Of a DNA stretch of 33,352 nucleotides, positions 16,301-22,284 are shown one piece after another. Numbering within the stretch: position 1 is the first letter of the stretch; each line of letters opens with the position of its first letter. The DNA lies in assembly GCA_031262595.1 (NCBI GenBank), contig JAISHI010000012.1, positions 1 to 33,352 on the forward strand, written 5' to 3'. This stretch comes from Christensenellaceae bacterium (lineage in GTDB: Bacteria > Bacillota > Clostridia > Christensenellales > UBA1242). The notes beneath the pieces were generated by a model. The model was not told where the DNA came from and searched no databases. It was given only the letters and a program-made list of their open reading frames with translations. The position numbers and the translations under genes are program-made.

Positions 16301-17703
16301 CGGACGGGGCGTATATCTTTAAACTTTCTGCGGAGGGCGATATCGCGACGGCGGTTGAGTTTGCGGTTATGGTTATATCGAATACAGAACAAGGCACGTT
16401 TAATAGCAGTATTAGCTTGAGCGGCGTTAGTACGTCAAAAGAACTTATAGATAGCGTAGTTTATCTTGCGAAATCGAGCGCGGGCTTTAGCGTTTCGGTA
16501 ACCGACGGACGCCTCTATTCGGGCAACCGTCAAGGCAACATTATTTACGCAAATTATTATAGAAACGGCGTTTTATTAGGAAAAATCTATGCGGACAGCG
16601 CGTTCGGACAAACCGAATTAAACGTTTCAGCGAGCGACGCGGGCATTTATACTTTCGAGCTTTTCGATTGGGCGGGAACGCGCAAAACGCTTGTTCAAGG
16701 CAAAACAAACATTAAGACTTTCACAGTTATAAACTTAGGTTCTGTTCCTGCAACGCTTAATGGGCAAGTTCCTGTTGACGGGCTTATTTATAGCAATAGG
16801 CTGACGATTTCGGTTCTTGACCTTATGCCTTATGGGCTTATCGATACGGCGGCTGGATATATTTCGAAAATGGAAGTTTATATCGATGGTGCGTTAAATT
16901 CGGCTAAAAGTTTTGAGTTTGAAACTAAACAAAGCCAAAGCGAATGGGTTTTCGACCAAGTCGGGAATTATCAAGTTATTATGACGTATCGCTTTGGGCA
17001 AGGCGCAAACGACGTCGTTAAAACGACGTATAATTTTCAAATTCATGCCGCCGACGCAAATTATAAAACCTTTAATTTTAGTTCGGCAAATGACGTTAAA
17101 ATAACTAGGATCGTTCGCGCGGGCGTTGATATAACGAAGAATTTCGACCTTAATAGTAACATAAAATTAGACGCGGCGACGGGGCTCGGGCGTTATTATA
17201 TTACTTATCGGGTTTTAGGGACAAATCTTCGCGAGGCTTTCGACCTTAATATCAGCGTTAATATCGCTACGATCGCGCGGAGCCAGATGTTCTCGGCGGA
17301 TGTTGCGTTCGGCGGGAAAAAGACTGGGAATGCAACGGTTTCTTATAATGTTAATCAAATTTACGCGGAGTATGGCGCTAGCAGGATTATTATTAAGCGA
17401 AATGGCGTAGAAGTCGCGCAAATCGCGGTTTCGGGCTATATTATGTCGGAAAATGGGTTCGGAGTTGAACAAGACGCCGCGAAAGCAACGCGGCAATGGA
17501 AGACGCCGGAAGAGGATTTCGCCGGCATATATACTGTTCAACTGCTAACTTCGCGGGGCGACCTTATCACGAGCGAAAGTTTTAGGGTTTCGATTCCGCT
17601 TAACTCACTCGCGATTATACTCATTTGGGTTGGGGGATTGATTCTTGGCGCGCTGATTTGGTTAACTATCCGCATGCGCATGAAAAAACGCATAGTTTCG
17701 TAA
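10342..17703 (+). CDS. Giant secreted, membrane-anchored protein with Ig-like repeats (2453 aa)
   Basis: The N-terminus is a signal peptide (RRSARTLLLLICPLAMALLFCGVFSV). The C-terminus is one membrane helix (SLAIILIWVGGLILGALIWL) followed by a basic tail RMRMKKRIVS, so about 2400 residues lie outside the cell. There is no LPXTG motif. Through the ectodomain a unit keeps returning in which a strand ends in G-x-Y-x-V/F-x-I followed by a short charged turn: GSYEISIRIGW, GEYVVIVAYR, GIYVLTITDD, GGTYKVVIED, GNYSVYVSNRFG, GIYTFELFDWAG, GNYQVIMTYRFG, GIYTVQLLTSRG. This is typical of bacterial Ig-like or cadherin-like beta-sandwiches, roughly ten or more copies in diverged form. A phrase such as VVVIDESAPSF resembles domain junctions in such proteins. 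No enzymatic motif was found. GGGGGA precedes the ATG by 6 nt and TATAGT at 10313 may be the -10. It may be an adhesin or envelope scaffold; the specific role is unknown. Confidence 0.8.
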   Translation: MRRSARTLLLLICPLAMALLFCGVFSVSANSLGARVYASGGLRFSAQTVPASEVPPLFDGANPMFGDMVRSDASGSVDTRSEGEEVSRPLNIYGTDFSGSPTLSFTGTPDAVFNNSVMTKIKDGEFGAEDETFYILNEGSRGVLVELLNVKPYEASGDDWVKVWRDGEPQAVGNIDGTATGEANLTLTGPNQIVKTSINWFGVRGFFTTEGHYEFKFEIAAKRDFYTIKQTISFSFYIVDAENYKDQPLIKGATKRYSDINNQEYYYNFVGDYPYLNKTDEGLFEVVVRDDRGNEVKFTDGAEFEFSEVGSYEISIRIGWTINKGTVNEKFVAAQNYYGFSQKLVIFGAEAQYQAWVVDPETGAGHFEYKSFSGATKTIGANEFEIDADITRKLAGSGVSEIENSLPELKVAEYVNGSAEAFVKNYAKDIIPQFSDTSNLRTAVVNTVPVKISVNKTLAYEDQNAKTGSISKVWFKPTHGEATVSDFYAHNLFTEVGEYVVIVAYRNDEIKSYQNNEVLIYRQVFHFRIKNYADIRIQTGDLDQNGEINSTHIYSLSEFVDENGVESFPLAVSADTCWAYVDNEKYTNSKEPYENAPTFKIAKIDYETYRSYRDPIAEAFGRAIPLPMDGSFNFGGDQNGYYIFYVCYGQKSYTAYTVIIDKTKMATGSFEVGSSSGYSYSPNLTILSEDELRGVKMFGAGEVQFKWREKPSGIGFKETRIDFYKYLPAESLTIGQINTQTNGLSPRKFSTMPTTNFVNPTFDEEDGLYSAGTFSNAGIYVLTITDDLDNVNTFVVVIDESAPSFGQTGFIAGSSGTLIEHYINIVSGNVNITWGDHKTIAQEAAAATGAAAEQFNSLKNKVFVETSGGLALNIPIKNVYMSTNGAAYSKIGGFSQNLTAEGSYYFKIQDVLGNETSWYTIIRNDDAINPIVLASDASEIYEGVKEGSKTIYQKPIDNSAIIVPFGGNKASVINKDYVALGLNDVGSAFNEIVINFFEFTWDKGSAYYPFTPSLPIRPELNEPRTGKSAFYSITNGEGGKTKEGLYNVQFYSGLEIREFSFIVDRNHIIDETTKVGANGYETATKIVFGDDEKTATYIDFDKDGRTLSEADAIESNLSANFMFPRYKYNGLYNGSVETQGVYSGFKLNETFYKYDEVLGSWTPMGDRDSLDEKSFSSGGTYKVVIEDNVVSSPWSLFGVGSAEAVPNKSEIVIKLNIAGGVGEKPRGEFKADGDALTKYKNGSGELSLIKGELFGRQGVQNPDLSFDFDANYEGENFFARVNKITISAESEEGNTATQDIDIPANNNEAIASVFQTFLTRDKHGKYSVDILNWLSQNEISVSWDVRVKIDLKTTNAGIGGSYELTIDRSLPQFNLNRIKNPSYGDELYNKFVGDANYVYEISTTFAWTESDVSDTYSINFVEVDSGLRRVSNDHISGYSAIPFADRIRLGRDEVRYFRVTEQDGLAHERSYYVKIRGSEYKEAILARGLQFDGENILTAGATRIIGQNIEIYNIEDFVSKNPYFYIELTNGAGQPVSADSTMSQQAILQALNGMFEASRNAKKADSFTMTIMTGLKSATRTVYLCQLLADVPKLQIRAEKYYDNVVLKILNYAAVPAFPADWVSTVDVKIKGLGFTDANGDPIEPTATHNLAREIYINYGDVVISNKELVFEVSTQFGITTVVEYHGASNISTGINFYGYTETGSDGIKRVGDARGVMVSFATSVYDIILYRNETIVDAKTAKGVQITTDDINTYITISPTAGHFIQDDKDDNDGDLNSWSVKLTEKISGNLVSLDPSAIAGMSASWRFAAQVSKLKFFKGDGAQIDDLEPNGTYLLTGSVSVVVNLNETPFGCSVYYNSSATGNVILAPGQNAFVLDKAGNYSVYVSNRFGATEVYNFTIASLKQTAYQLSNKENNLIIEKSPLSYTKSDSKKIDLFFINQPVGVEYGDMPYGDETQIDALLSALNINLITSNGSVRNKLSVTREADGAYIFKLSAEGDIATAVEFAVMVISNTEQGTFNSSISLSGVSTSKELIDSVVYLAKSSAGFSVSVTDGRLYSGNRQGNIIYANYYRNGVLLGKIYADSAFGQTELNVSASDAGIYTFELFDWAGTRKTLVQGKTNIKTFTVINLGSVPATLNGQVPVDGLIYSNRLTISVLDLMPYGLIDTAAGYISKMEVYIDGALNSAKSFEFETKQSQSEWVFDQVGNYQVIMTYRFGQGANDVVKTTYNFQIHAADANYKTFNFSSANDVKITRIVRAGVDITKNFDLNSNIKLDAATGLGRYYITYRVLGTNLREAFDLNISVNIATIARSQMFSADVAFGGKKTGNATVSYNVNQIYAEYGASRIIIKRNGVEVAQIAVSGYIMSENGFGVEQDAAKATRQWKTPEEDFAGIYTVQLLTSRGDLITSESFRVSIPLNSLAIILIWVGGLILGALIWLTIRMRMKKRIVS

Positions 17704-17732
17704 TTGACACGCGCGACTTTAACCCATATAAT
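17704..17732 (+). promoter_or_regulatory. Consensus sigma-A promoter for the Na/Pi cotransporter gene
   Basis: TTGACA (17704-17709), 17 nt, TATAAT (17727-17732): a perfect consensus starting immediately after the stop codon of the giant gene. It is followed by an AAAGGAG ribosome-binding site, so the leader is about 14 nt. Confidence 0.85.
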
Positions 17733-17752
17733 ATATAAAAGGAGCCTAAGCC

Positions 17753-19375
17753 ATGGACATTTTATATGCTATATTAGAGTTTTGTGGGGGCATCGGGGCA
17801 TTTTTATTCGGCGTAAAAGTCATGAGCAACGGCTTACAGGCGGTTGCGGGGAAAAGTATTCAAGACAAGGTTCATAAATTCGCGCATAATAAATACGCGG
17901 GGGCAGGGTTCGGGTTCGGCATAACGGTTTTGTTCCAATCATCAACGGCGACGACGACGCTCGCGGTTTCGATGGTTTCGGCTGGGTTATTAACGCTTGG
18001 CGAAGCCGTTCCTATAATTTTCGGTTCTAACTTAGGAACGGTTGTCACGCAGGCCATAGTTTCGTTCAATATAATTAAGTTAACGACGGTTTTCGCGGGG
18101 CTTACCGGCGTTTTAGCGATTATTTATGCTAGCGTTAAAAGTGAACGAGTTAAGAGAATTGTCTATCCGTTTATCGGGTTTTGCCTTATGTTTGTTGGTT
18201 GCGGGCTTATGGGCAACGACTTTATTACGGGTTTCATCGGCGATTTAATTGTTAATGTAGACCTCGGGTTCTTTTCGGGCATCGCGCTTTTTGGATTCGG
18301 GTTCGTTTTGGCTGTCGTTCTTCAAAGCAGCCTTTCCGCAGTTATAGTTTTGATTGGCGTTTACGGCGCGACAACCGCAATTTCGTTAACCAGCATTGCG
18401 TATGTTTTAATGGGCGTTAACGTTGGAACGACGCTGACTGCGCTACTTGCGGCTATCGGCGGCCGCCGCGACAGCCTTCGCGCGGGGGTTGCGCACCTTC
18501 TTTATTCGGTTTTGGGCTCGATTTTGTTCTTTGCGCTTATGCCGACGGGCTGGCTCAACCTTCTTGAGAATATAGATAAAGGCTTCCAAATCGTTATGTT
18601 TAACGTAGTATTTAATACCGTTATGCTTATTATCTTGTTGCCACTTTCGGGCGCGTATACGAAGATGCTTAAACGAATTGTTAGGACTAAGCCTTCTAAA
18701 TATATCGATAAGTATGCGATTCCGCCGGACGTTATGGATTTCCCGCAAGTTGCTATGAACACACTCCAAAAACAAACCGTTTCGCTTTATAAAGAGTTTT
18801 ACAATATGTTTAAGGGCGAGATTATTAGTTTCGAGTCAAACGAACTTAGGATTGAGAACTTTAAAAAACTTAAAGAGAAGTTCGAGGAGAATATCGATAA
18901 GGTTCTCGCGAACGGAACGGAAATTTATGCGCGGCTCGACGGGGCGGACGCGGCGGAGATGAACCTCGTTAACGACAGGTTAGCCGACCTTAAATATATA
19001 AGTGGGTATGCGGCGCGTGCGTTTAGGTTTTCTTATAATTTAAAGAAAACTAAACTTGACGAGGCGATTGCGGCGCGGTTTGAGGGGTATTTTACGCGCG
19101 TTATCGATTTTATGGAGAAGTGCCTTAGCGTTATAAACGGCGATATAAGCGCGGATAGCGACCATATTTTCGAATGGCAGACCGAACTCGACAACGAAAA
19201 GCGTGTCATCCAACTCGCGCATATCAAACTCATTAAAGAGGGCAGCCGTAAGACGGATTTCGTCCTTCTCGGGGATACGCTTAATAATATCGAGAGCATT
19301 TATTCGAAATATGGCATTTTCGCAACGATAAAAACGCGAAAATACGAGCAAATAATCGCGGACACTAATTCTTAA
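17753..19375 (+). CDS. Na/Pi-cotransporter family protein with PhoU-like C-terminal domain
   Basis: An inner-membrane protein of the NptA/YjbB group, thought to move phosphate with sodium. The first 320 residues are membrane-spanning and carry the two signature repeats of the family: LFQSSTATTTLAVSMV near residue 62 and VVLQSSLSAVIVLIG near residue 185, with GSNLGTVVTQ and GVNVGTTLTAL following each. Residues 350-540 are a helical cytoplasmic PhoU-like domain (LKEKFEENIDKVLANGTEIYARL and so on). Length 540 is typical. AGGAG lies 8 nt before the ATG. The gene is monocistronic, bounded by a consensus promoter and a terminator. Nothing nearby suggests phosphate regulation. Confidence 0.9.
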   Translation: MDILYAILEFCGGIGAFLFGVKVMSNGLQAVAGKSIQDKVHKFAHNKYAGAGFGFGITVLFQSSTATTTLAVSMVSAGLLTLGEAVPIIFGSNLGTVVTQAIVSFNIIKLTTVFAGLTGVLAIIYASVKSERVKRIVYPFIGFCLMFVGCGLMGNDFITGFIGDLIVNVDLGFFSGIALFGFGFVLAVVLQSSLSAVIVLIGVYGATTAISLTSIAYVLMGVNVGTTLTALLAAIGGRRDSLRAGVAHLLYSVLGSILFFALMPTGWLNLLENIDKGFQIVMFNVVFNTVMLIILLPLSGAYTKMLKRIVRTKPSKYIDKYAIPPDVMDFPQVAMNTLQKQTVSLYKEFYNMFKGEIISFESNELRIENFKKLKEKFEENIDKVLANGTEIYARLDGADAAEMNLVNDRLADLKYISGYAARAFRFSYNLKKTKLDEAIAARFEGYFTRVIDFMEKCLSVINGDISADSDHIFEWQTELDNEKRVIQLAHIKLIKEGSRKTDFVLLGDTLNNIESIYSKYGIFATIKTRKYEQIIADTNS

Positions 19376-19410
19376 TTGAAATTATTGGGGGGCGTGTTGT
19401 TTCAATTCAT

Positions 19411-19434
19411 AAAAAACGGTTTTCGCCGTTTTTT
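19411..19434. terminator. Bidirectional intrinsic terminator
   Basis: AAAAAACGG pairs with CCGTTTTTT around TTTTCG. T-runs on both strands serve the cotransporter gene and the convergent zinc-ribbon gene. Confidence 0.85.
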
Positions 19435-19458
19435 AGTGTTTTTTAACGCAGGGTTGAC

Positions 19459-19959
19459 TTAATAATCGTCGTCGTCATCTTCTTCTTCATCGTCGTCGTC
19501 TTCTTCTTCTTCGTCATCATCATCGTCAAGTTCGAGGTCGTCGAGTGGGTCTTCGGCCTCTTCTGTTAGTTGTTCTTCCTCTTTTGCGTCTTTGTCGTCC
19601 GCAGGAATGCCGATAATGTCGAAGCTTTCGTCGTCCTCTTCGTCAGGTTCGATTATATTAAGCCCGTCGTCGGTGTCTGCGGTCGTATCGTCGTTGTCGT
19701 CGCTAGGGGGCGCGTAAAGCGCGGAAAGTTCGTCCTCAGATAGGTCGCTTTCGGCGAGGCAGATACTACAAACCGGTGCGTCGTCGGTTATATAATTCGT
19801 TTTACAAATAGGACAAAGGCCGATTTTTTGAAACGCCTCCTCGTCGACATAGTTCGTTGCGAGTTCTTTCATTTTTTGCTTACAAACAGGGCAAAACTTC
19901 TCCTTTTTAAGGATATAATTAAGCTCGCATTTTGGGCATTTAATATATGTTTGTTTCAT
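19459..19959 (-). CDS. Double zinc-ribbon protein with long polyacidic C-terminal tail
   Basis: I do not recognise a named family. The first 70 residues hold two zinc-ribbon-like knuckle pairs: CPKC (8-11) with CPVC (23-26), and CPIC with CSIC about 15 residues apart. From about residue 75 the protein is almost entirely Asp and Glu, ending in runs such as DDDDDEEEEDDDD. Such tails recall the RNA polymerase delta subunit (RpoE) and other nucleic-acid mimics or chaperone-like proteins, so interaction with a basic protein or with RNA polymerase is possible; this is inference from composition only. There is no signal peptide. The promoter (TTGACA-17-TATAAA) ends 8 nt before the ATG and there is no Shine-Dalgarno sequence. 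It is divergent from the MBL hydrolase gene. Confidence 0.75.
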   Translation of the reverse strand: MKQTYIKCPKCELNYILKKEKFCPVCKQKMKELATNYVDEEAFQKIGLCPICKTNYITDDAPVCSICLAESDLSEDELSALYAPPSDDNDDTTADTDDGLNIIEPDEEDDESFDIIGIPADDKDAKEEEQLTEEAEDPLDDLELDDDDDEEEEDDDDEEEDDDDDY

Positions 19960-19967
19960 ATCAAAAA

Positions 19968-19996
19968 TTTATATGCGAATTATAACCGCTTGTCAA
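19968..19996 (-). promoter_or_regulatory. Leaderless-type promoter of the zinc-ribbon gene
   Basis: Minus strand TTGACA (19991-19996), 17 nt, TATAAA (19968-19973), then 8 nt to the ATG at 19959. Back to back with the promoter of the MBL gene. Confidence 0.7.
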
Positions 19997-20005
19997 TGGT
20001 TTTAA

Positions 20006-20034
20006 TTGATTTTTTCGCGCGAATTTCATATAAT
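20006..20034 (+). promoter_or_regulatory. Leaderless-type promoter of the MBL hydrolase gene
   Basis: TTGATT (20006-20011), 17 nt, TATAAT (20029-20034), then CTTCGT and ATG at 20041. Transcription would start at or next to the ATG. This also decides the gene start against the longer track ORF. Confidence 0.75.
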
Positions 20035-20040
20035 CTTCGT

Positions 20041-20787
20041 ATGGATATTAGGTTTATCGGAACGGGCTGTTTTCATACGAAACGCAATAACACAAGTTTT
20101 ATTATCGGCGACAAAATTTTGTTTGATTGCGGGTTCGGGATAATAACGAAGTTGCATGATGTTGGGATAGAGCCTTGGGATATCGAAACGCTTATTGTTT
20201 CGCATTTCCACCCCGACCATACCGGCGATTTGATAAACTTTTTGTTTCGGCGCGAGGCTTATACGAAAGAACTCTTTAAATCGCTAAAAAGGCTAAAACG
20301 CCCGCTTAAAATAATCGGTTCGGTTGGGCTTAGGGCATTTATAGAGAGTTATGCGGAACTTTTTAAATATAATTATCCGAGCATTTTCGACGGCGTAGAG
20401 ATAATCGAGATGCGCGGCGGGGAAGCGCGGGATTTCGGCGAGTTTAAGGTTTCGGCGTTCGCTGTCGAGCACGATAGTTACGATATTGCGGACGAGGCGC
20501 TCGGGTTTATCTTTGAGCAGAGCGGCGAGAAACTAGGTTATAGCGGCGATACGGCCCTTTGCGAAAATTTAACTTCGAATATAAAGAACGCGGATAATTG
20601 GGTTATCGATACCTCGCATAAAAAGAAAAAGGAAGGGCAAGTTTCGCATCTCGATTTAGTTGAAGTTAAAGAAATTGCGGGAGAATACCCCGAAAAGAAG
20701 TTTTATGCGGTTCACAGGCGGTTTGAGGTCGAGGGCAACGACGGGAATTTGTTTTTCCCGAATGACGGCGATATAGTATCGGTTTAA
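20041..20787 (+). CDS. MBL-fold metallo-hydrolase, RNase Z/phosphodiesterase-like
   Basis: A 248-residue metallo-beta-lactamase-fold hydrolase. The metal-binding signature SHFHPDHTGD is at residues 54-63, preceded by the ILFDCG strand. Later ligands fit the RNase Z/PhnP-like arrangement: AVEHD, LGYSGDTAL with the bridging Asp, and a final His in YAVHRRFE. The track ORF starts at 19828 but that extension would contain the promoter and part of the divergent gene; ATG 20041 begins the natural first strand MDIRFIGTGCF. Substrate is unknown: tRNA processing, cyclic phosphodiesters or nucleotides are possible. It lacks the long exosite arm of true RNase Z as far as I can see. No Shine-Dalgarno sequence; probably leaderless. 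Confidence 0.85.
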   Translation: MDIRFIGTGCFHTKRNNTSFIIGDKILFDCGFGIITKLHDVGIEPWDIETLIVSHFHPDHTGDLINFLFRREAYTKELFKSLKRLKRPLKIIGSVGLRAFIESYAELFKYNYPSIFDGVEIIEMRGGEARDFGEFKVSAFAVEHDSYDIADEALGFIFEQSGEKLGYSGDTALCENLTSNIKNADNWVIDTSHKKKKEGQVSHLDLVEVKEIAGEYPEKKFYAVHRRFEVEGNDGNLFFPNDGDIVSV

Positions 20788-20868
20788 ACCCACAACCACA
20801 ATATATTGGGGTATCTATAAAAATAATAACACAAGATTTTTTAATACTCTATTATAAATAAAATATGG

Positions 20869-20896
20869 TAGACATGTATTTTCGGCGTGGTATAAT
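20869..20896 (+). promoter_or_regulatory. Leaderless-type promoter of the 73-aa ORF
   Basis: TAGACA (20869-20874), 16 nt, TATAAT (20891-20896), then 5 nt to the ATG at 20902. Confidence 0.55.
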
Positions 20897-20901
20897 ATGG
20901 C

Positions 20902-21123
20902 ATGGGAATGAAGATTAGAAATTTTTGTGCAGAAGAGCTTAGGAGACAAGGTTTTAGCAATGATGAAATTGATGCAAAGCTTGAAGAGACATTAGAGAGG
21001 GCGAATAAGGTAGAGGACCATCAATTTACAAAGATGAAAAAAATGTTTAAGACCAAACCTGCACCGAAGGTTCAGAGAGAACTGGATAAGGCTTTGTTAA
21101 CTGAAGCAGGAATAGCTAAATAA
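20902..21123 (+). CDS. Small hypothetical protein
   Basis: Unrecognised 73-residue basic, helical protein without membrane segment (ELRRQGFSNDEIDAKLEETLERANKVEDHQF, then a Lys-rich stretch KMKKMFKTKPAPK). Two in-frame ATGs are possible (20902 and 20908); promoter position supports the first as a leaderless start. The part GFSNDEIDAKLEETLERA resembles a short UBA-like or helical-hairpin motif, but this is weak. Its codons (AGA, AGG, GAA, TTA) differ from the GCG/CGC-rich neighbours, hinting at a foreign or recently arisen gene. It ends in a hairpin terminator that overlaps the start of yabP. Confidence 0.55.
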   Translation: MGMKIRNFCAEELRRQGFSNDEIDAKLEETLERANKVEDHQFTKMKKMFKTKPAPKVQRELDKALLTEAGIAK

Positions 21124-21138
21124 ATAGTCACAAAAATT

Positions 21139-21173
21139 AAAACTGCTCATATATAAGCGTATGGGCAGTTTTT
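21139..21173 (+). terminator. Terminator hairpin that contains the yabP start codon
   Basis: AAAACTGCTCAT (21139-21150) pairs with ATGGGCAGTTTT (21161-21172, one G-U pair), and pairing can extend two steps into the loop; a T-run follows. It is placed as the terminator of the 73-aa gene, 15 nt past its stop. The descending arm is also the first four codons of yabP. Confidence 0.7.
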
Positions 21174-21412
21174 CTTTAACCGATAGGCAGAGTTTAACCC
21201 TTAGCGGTATAACAAAAATAAAATCGAGCGAACCTATGCAAATTATTGCGGTTCAAGACGGCGCGGGGGTCGTAATTTCGGGTAAGGACTTAACGGTTGT
21301 TAACGCGAATATCTCGACAGGCGAGCTCGAAGTTTCCGGGCGCGTTAACGGCGTTCGCTATACAGACAAGCAAAAAGAGCGCAAGTTTAGTGTTAAGAAC
21401 CTTTTTAAGTAG
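21161..21412 (+). CDS. yabP: YabP/YqfC-family sporulation protein
   Basis: YabP is a small protein needed for normal endospore formation, made in the mother cell in Bacillus. The 83 residues follow the family pattern closely: DRQSLTLSGITKIKSSEP, then IIAVQDGAGVVISGKDLTVVNANISTGELEVSGRVNGVRY, i.e. the strand-rich core with the S-GEL-V-G-V motif, followed by a basic tail. YabP and YqfC share this fold, so the exact paralogue is not certain; there is no yqfD or yabQ neighbour. There is no Shine-Dalgarno sequence; TATATA lies 5 nt before the ATG, so it may be leaderless, and the ATG is inside the terminator hairpin of the upstream gene. Length is normal for YabP, slightly short at the C-terminus. 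Confidence 0.8.
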   Translation: MGSFSLTDRQSLTLSGITKIKSSEPMQIIAVQDGAGVVISGKDLTVVNANISTGELEVSGRVNGVRYTDKQKERKFSVKNLFK

Positions 21413-21436
21413 GCTTTTGGCTAGTTGGTTTCGGCG

Positions 21437-21461
21437 GGCGCGGGGCAATGCGCCTATTTTT
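21437..21461 (+). terminator. Possible yabP terminator
   Basis: GGCGC and GCGCC form a 5-bp GC stem with an 8-nt loop, followed by TATTTTT. Short but GC-only; placed 24 nt after the yabP stop. Confidence 0.45.
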
Positions 21462-21480
21462 GGTGTTCGGCGCGCGTTTT

Positions 21481-22281
21481 TTAAATAAAGTTTTTAGTTT
21501 TCTCGATGATTTCGTCTTTAAAGGTTTCGGGGTTTGTTAGAAAGACGGTATTTTTTTCGCGTTTAAACCAAGTGCGCTGGCGTTTTGCGTATTGCATAGT
21601 TCGGGTATAGAGGTTTTCGATATATTCGTCGCGCGTAACTTCGCCGCGGATGAATTTAACGTTCCAATAATACTCGAGCCCGAGTTTTAATAAAAATTCG
21701 GGCGAAACGCCGTTTTTTAAAAGCGACGCGGTTTCTTCGATGATGCCTTCGTTGAGATGTTTTTTTATTCGCGCTAGAACGCGCGGCGCAATCCATTCTT
21801 TCGGCGGCAACAGGGCGAATTGCAGAACGTTATATCGCGGCTCGCTTACTCGGTAGGTTTTTTCGGGGTTGTCGTCGTTGGCGAGTTCGTTTTCGGCGGG
21901 GCTCATCGCGAAGTTATACCCCTCAACGACGGCGCGGGAATAAAGCCCTGTTCCGCCGCAAAGAATCGGCAATTTTCCACGCAACAATATTTCGTCGATA
22001 ACGCGGTAGGCGTCGCGTTGAAACTCCGCTACGCTGTATGTTGGAGTTGTTGGCTGGTTTTCGCCTTGTTTTTTGGGAGGCTCGACGAACGAGAGCAGAT
22101 GATGCGGAACGCCTTGCATTTCGGTCGTTGTTATTTTTGCGCTACCGATATCGAGCCCAACGTAAACTTGGCGGCTATCGCAAGAAACGACTTCGCCGTT
22201 AAAAAGTTTTGCGATTTCGACCGCGAGGTCGCTTTTTCCGCTTGTTGTTATGCCGACTATCGAGATAATTTTAGGTTTCAT
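21481..22281 (-). CDS. miaA: tRNA dimethylallyltransferase (MiaA)
   Basis: MiaA transfers the dimethylallyl group to A37 of tRNAs reading UNN codons. The P-loop is VGITTSGKSDLA (residues 9-20), where most family members have GPTASGKT; the change keeps the Walker Lys and Ser. The next signature SCDSRQVYVGLDIGSAKIT holds the catalytic Asp, followed by the HHLLSFVEP loop and the CGGTGLYSRAVVEG motif. The C-terminal helical part ends in YAKRQRTWFKRE, the tRNA-binding end of the family. At 266 aa it is shorter than the usual 300-320, apparently in the central insertion domain. It starts 3 nt after the lepB stop without a clear ribosome-binding site, so it is translated from the lepB message. Confidence 0.93.
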   Translation of the reverse strand: MKPKIISIVGITTSGKSDLAVEIAKLFNGEVVSCDSRQVYVGLDIGSAKITTTEMQGVPHHLLSFVEPPKKQGENQPTTPTYSVAEFQRDAYRVIDEILLRGKLPILCGGTGLYSRAVVEGYNFAMSPAENELANDDNPEKTYRVSEPRYNVLQFALLPPKEWIAPRVLARIKKHLNEGIIEETASLLKNGVSPEFLLKLGLEYYWNVKFIRGEVTRDEYIENLYTRTMQYAKRQRTWFKREKNTVFLTNPETFKDEIIEKTKNFI

Positions 22282-22284
22282 AGC

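Noticed and set aside
17600-17703. Sortase (LPXTG) anchor on the giant protein
   Set aside because: No LPXTG-like motif precedes the C-terminal helix; it appears to be a simple membrane anchor.
19828-20040. N-terminal extension of the MBL hydrolase in the track ORF
   Set aside because: It would overlap the divergent zinc-ribbon gene and contain both promoters; the MBL fold starts at MDIRFIGTG (20041).
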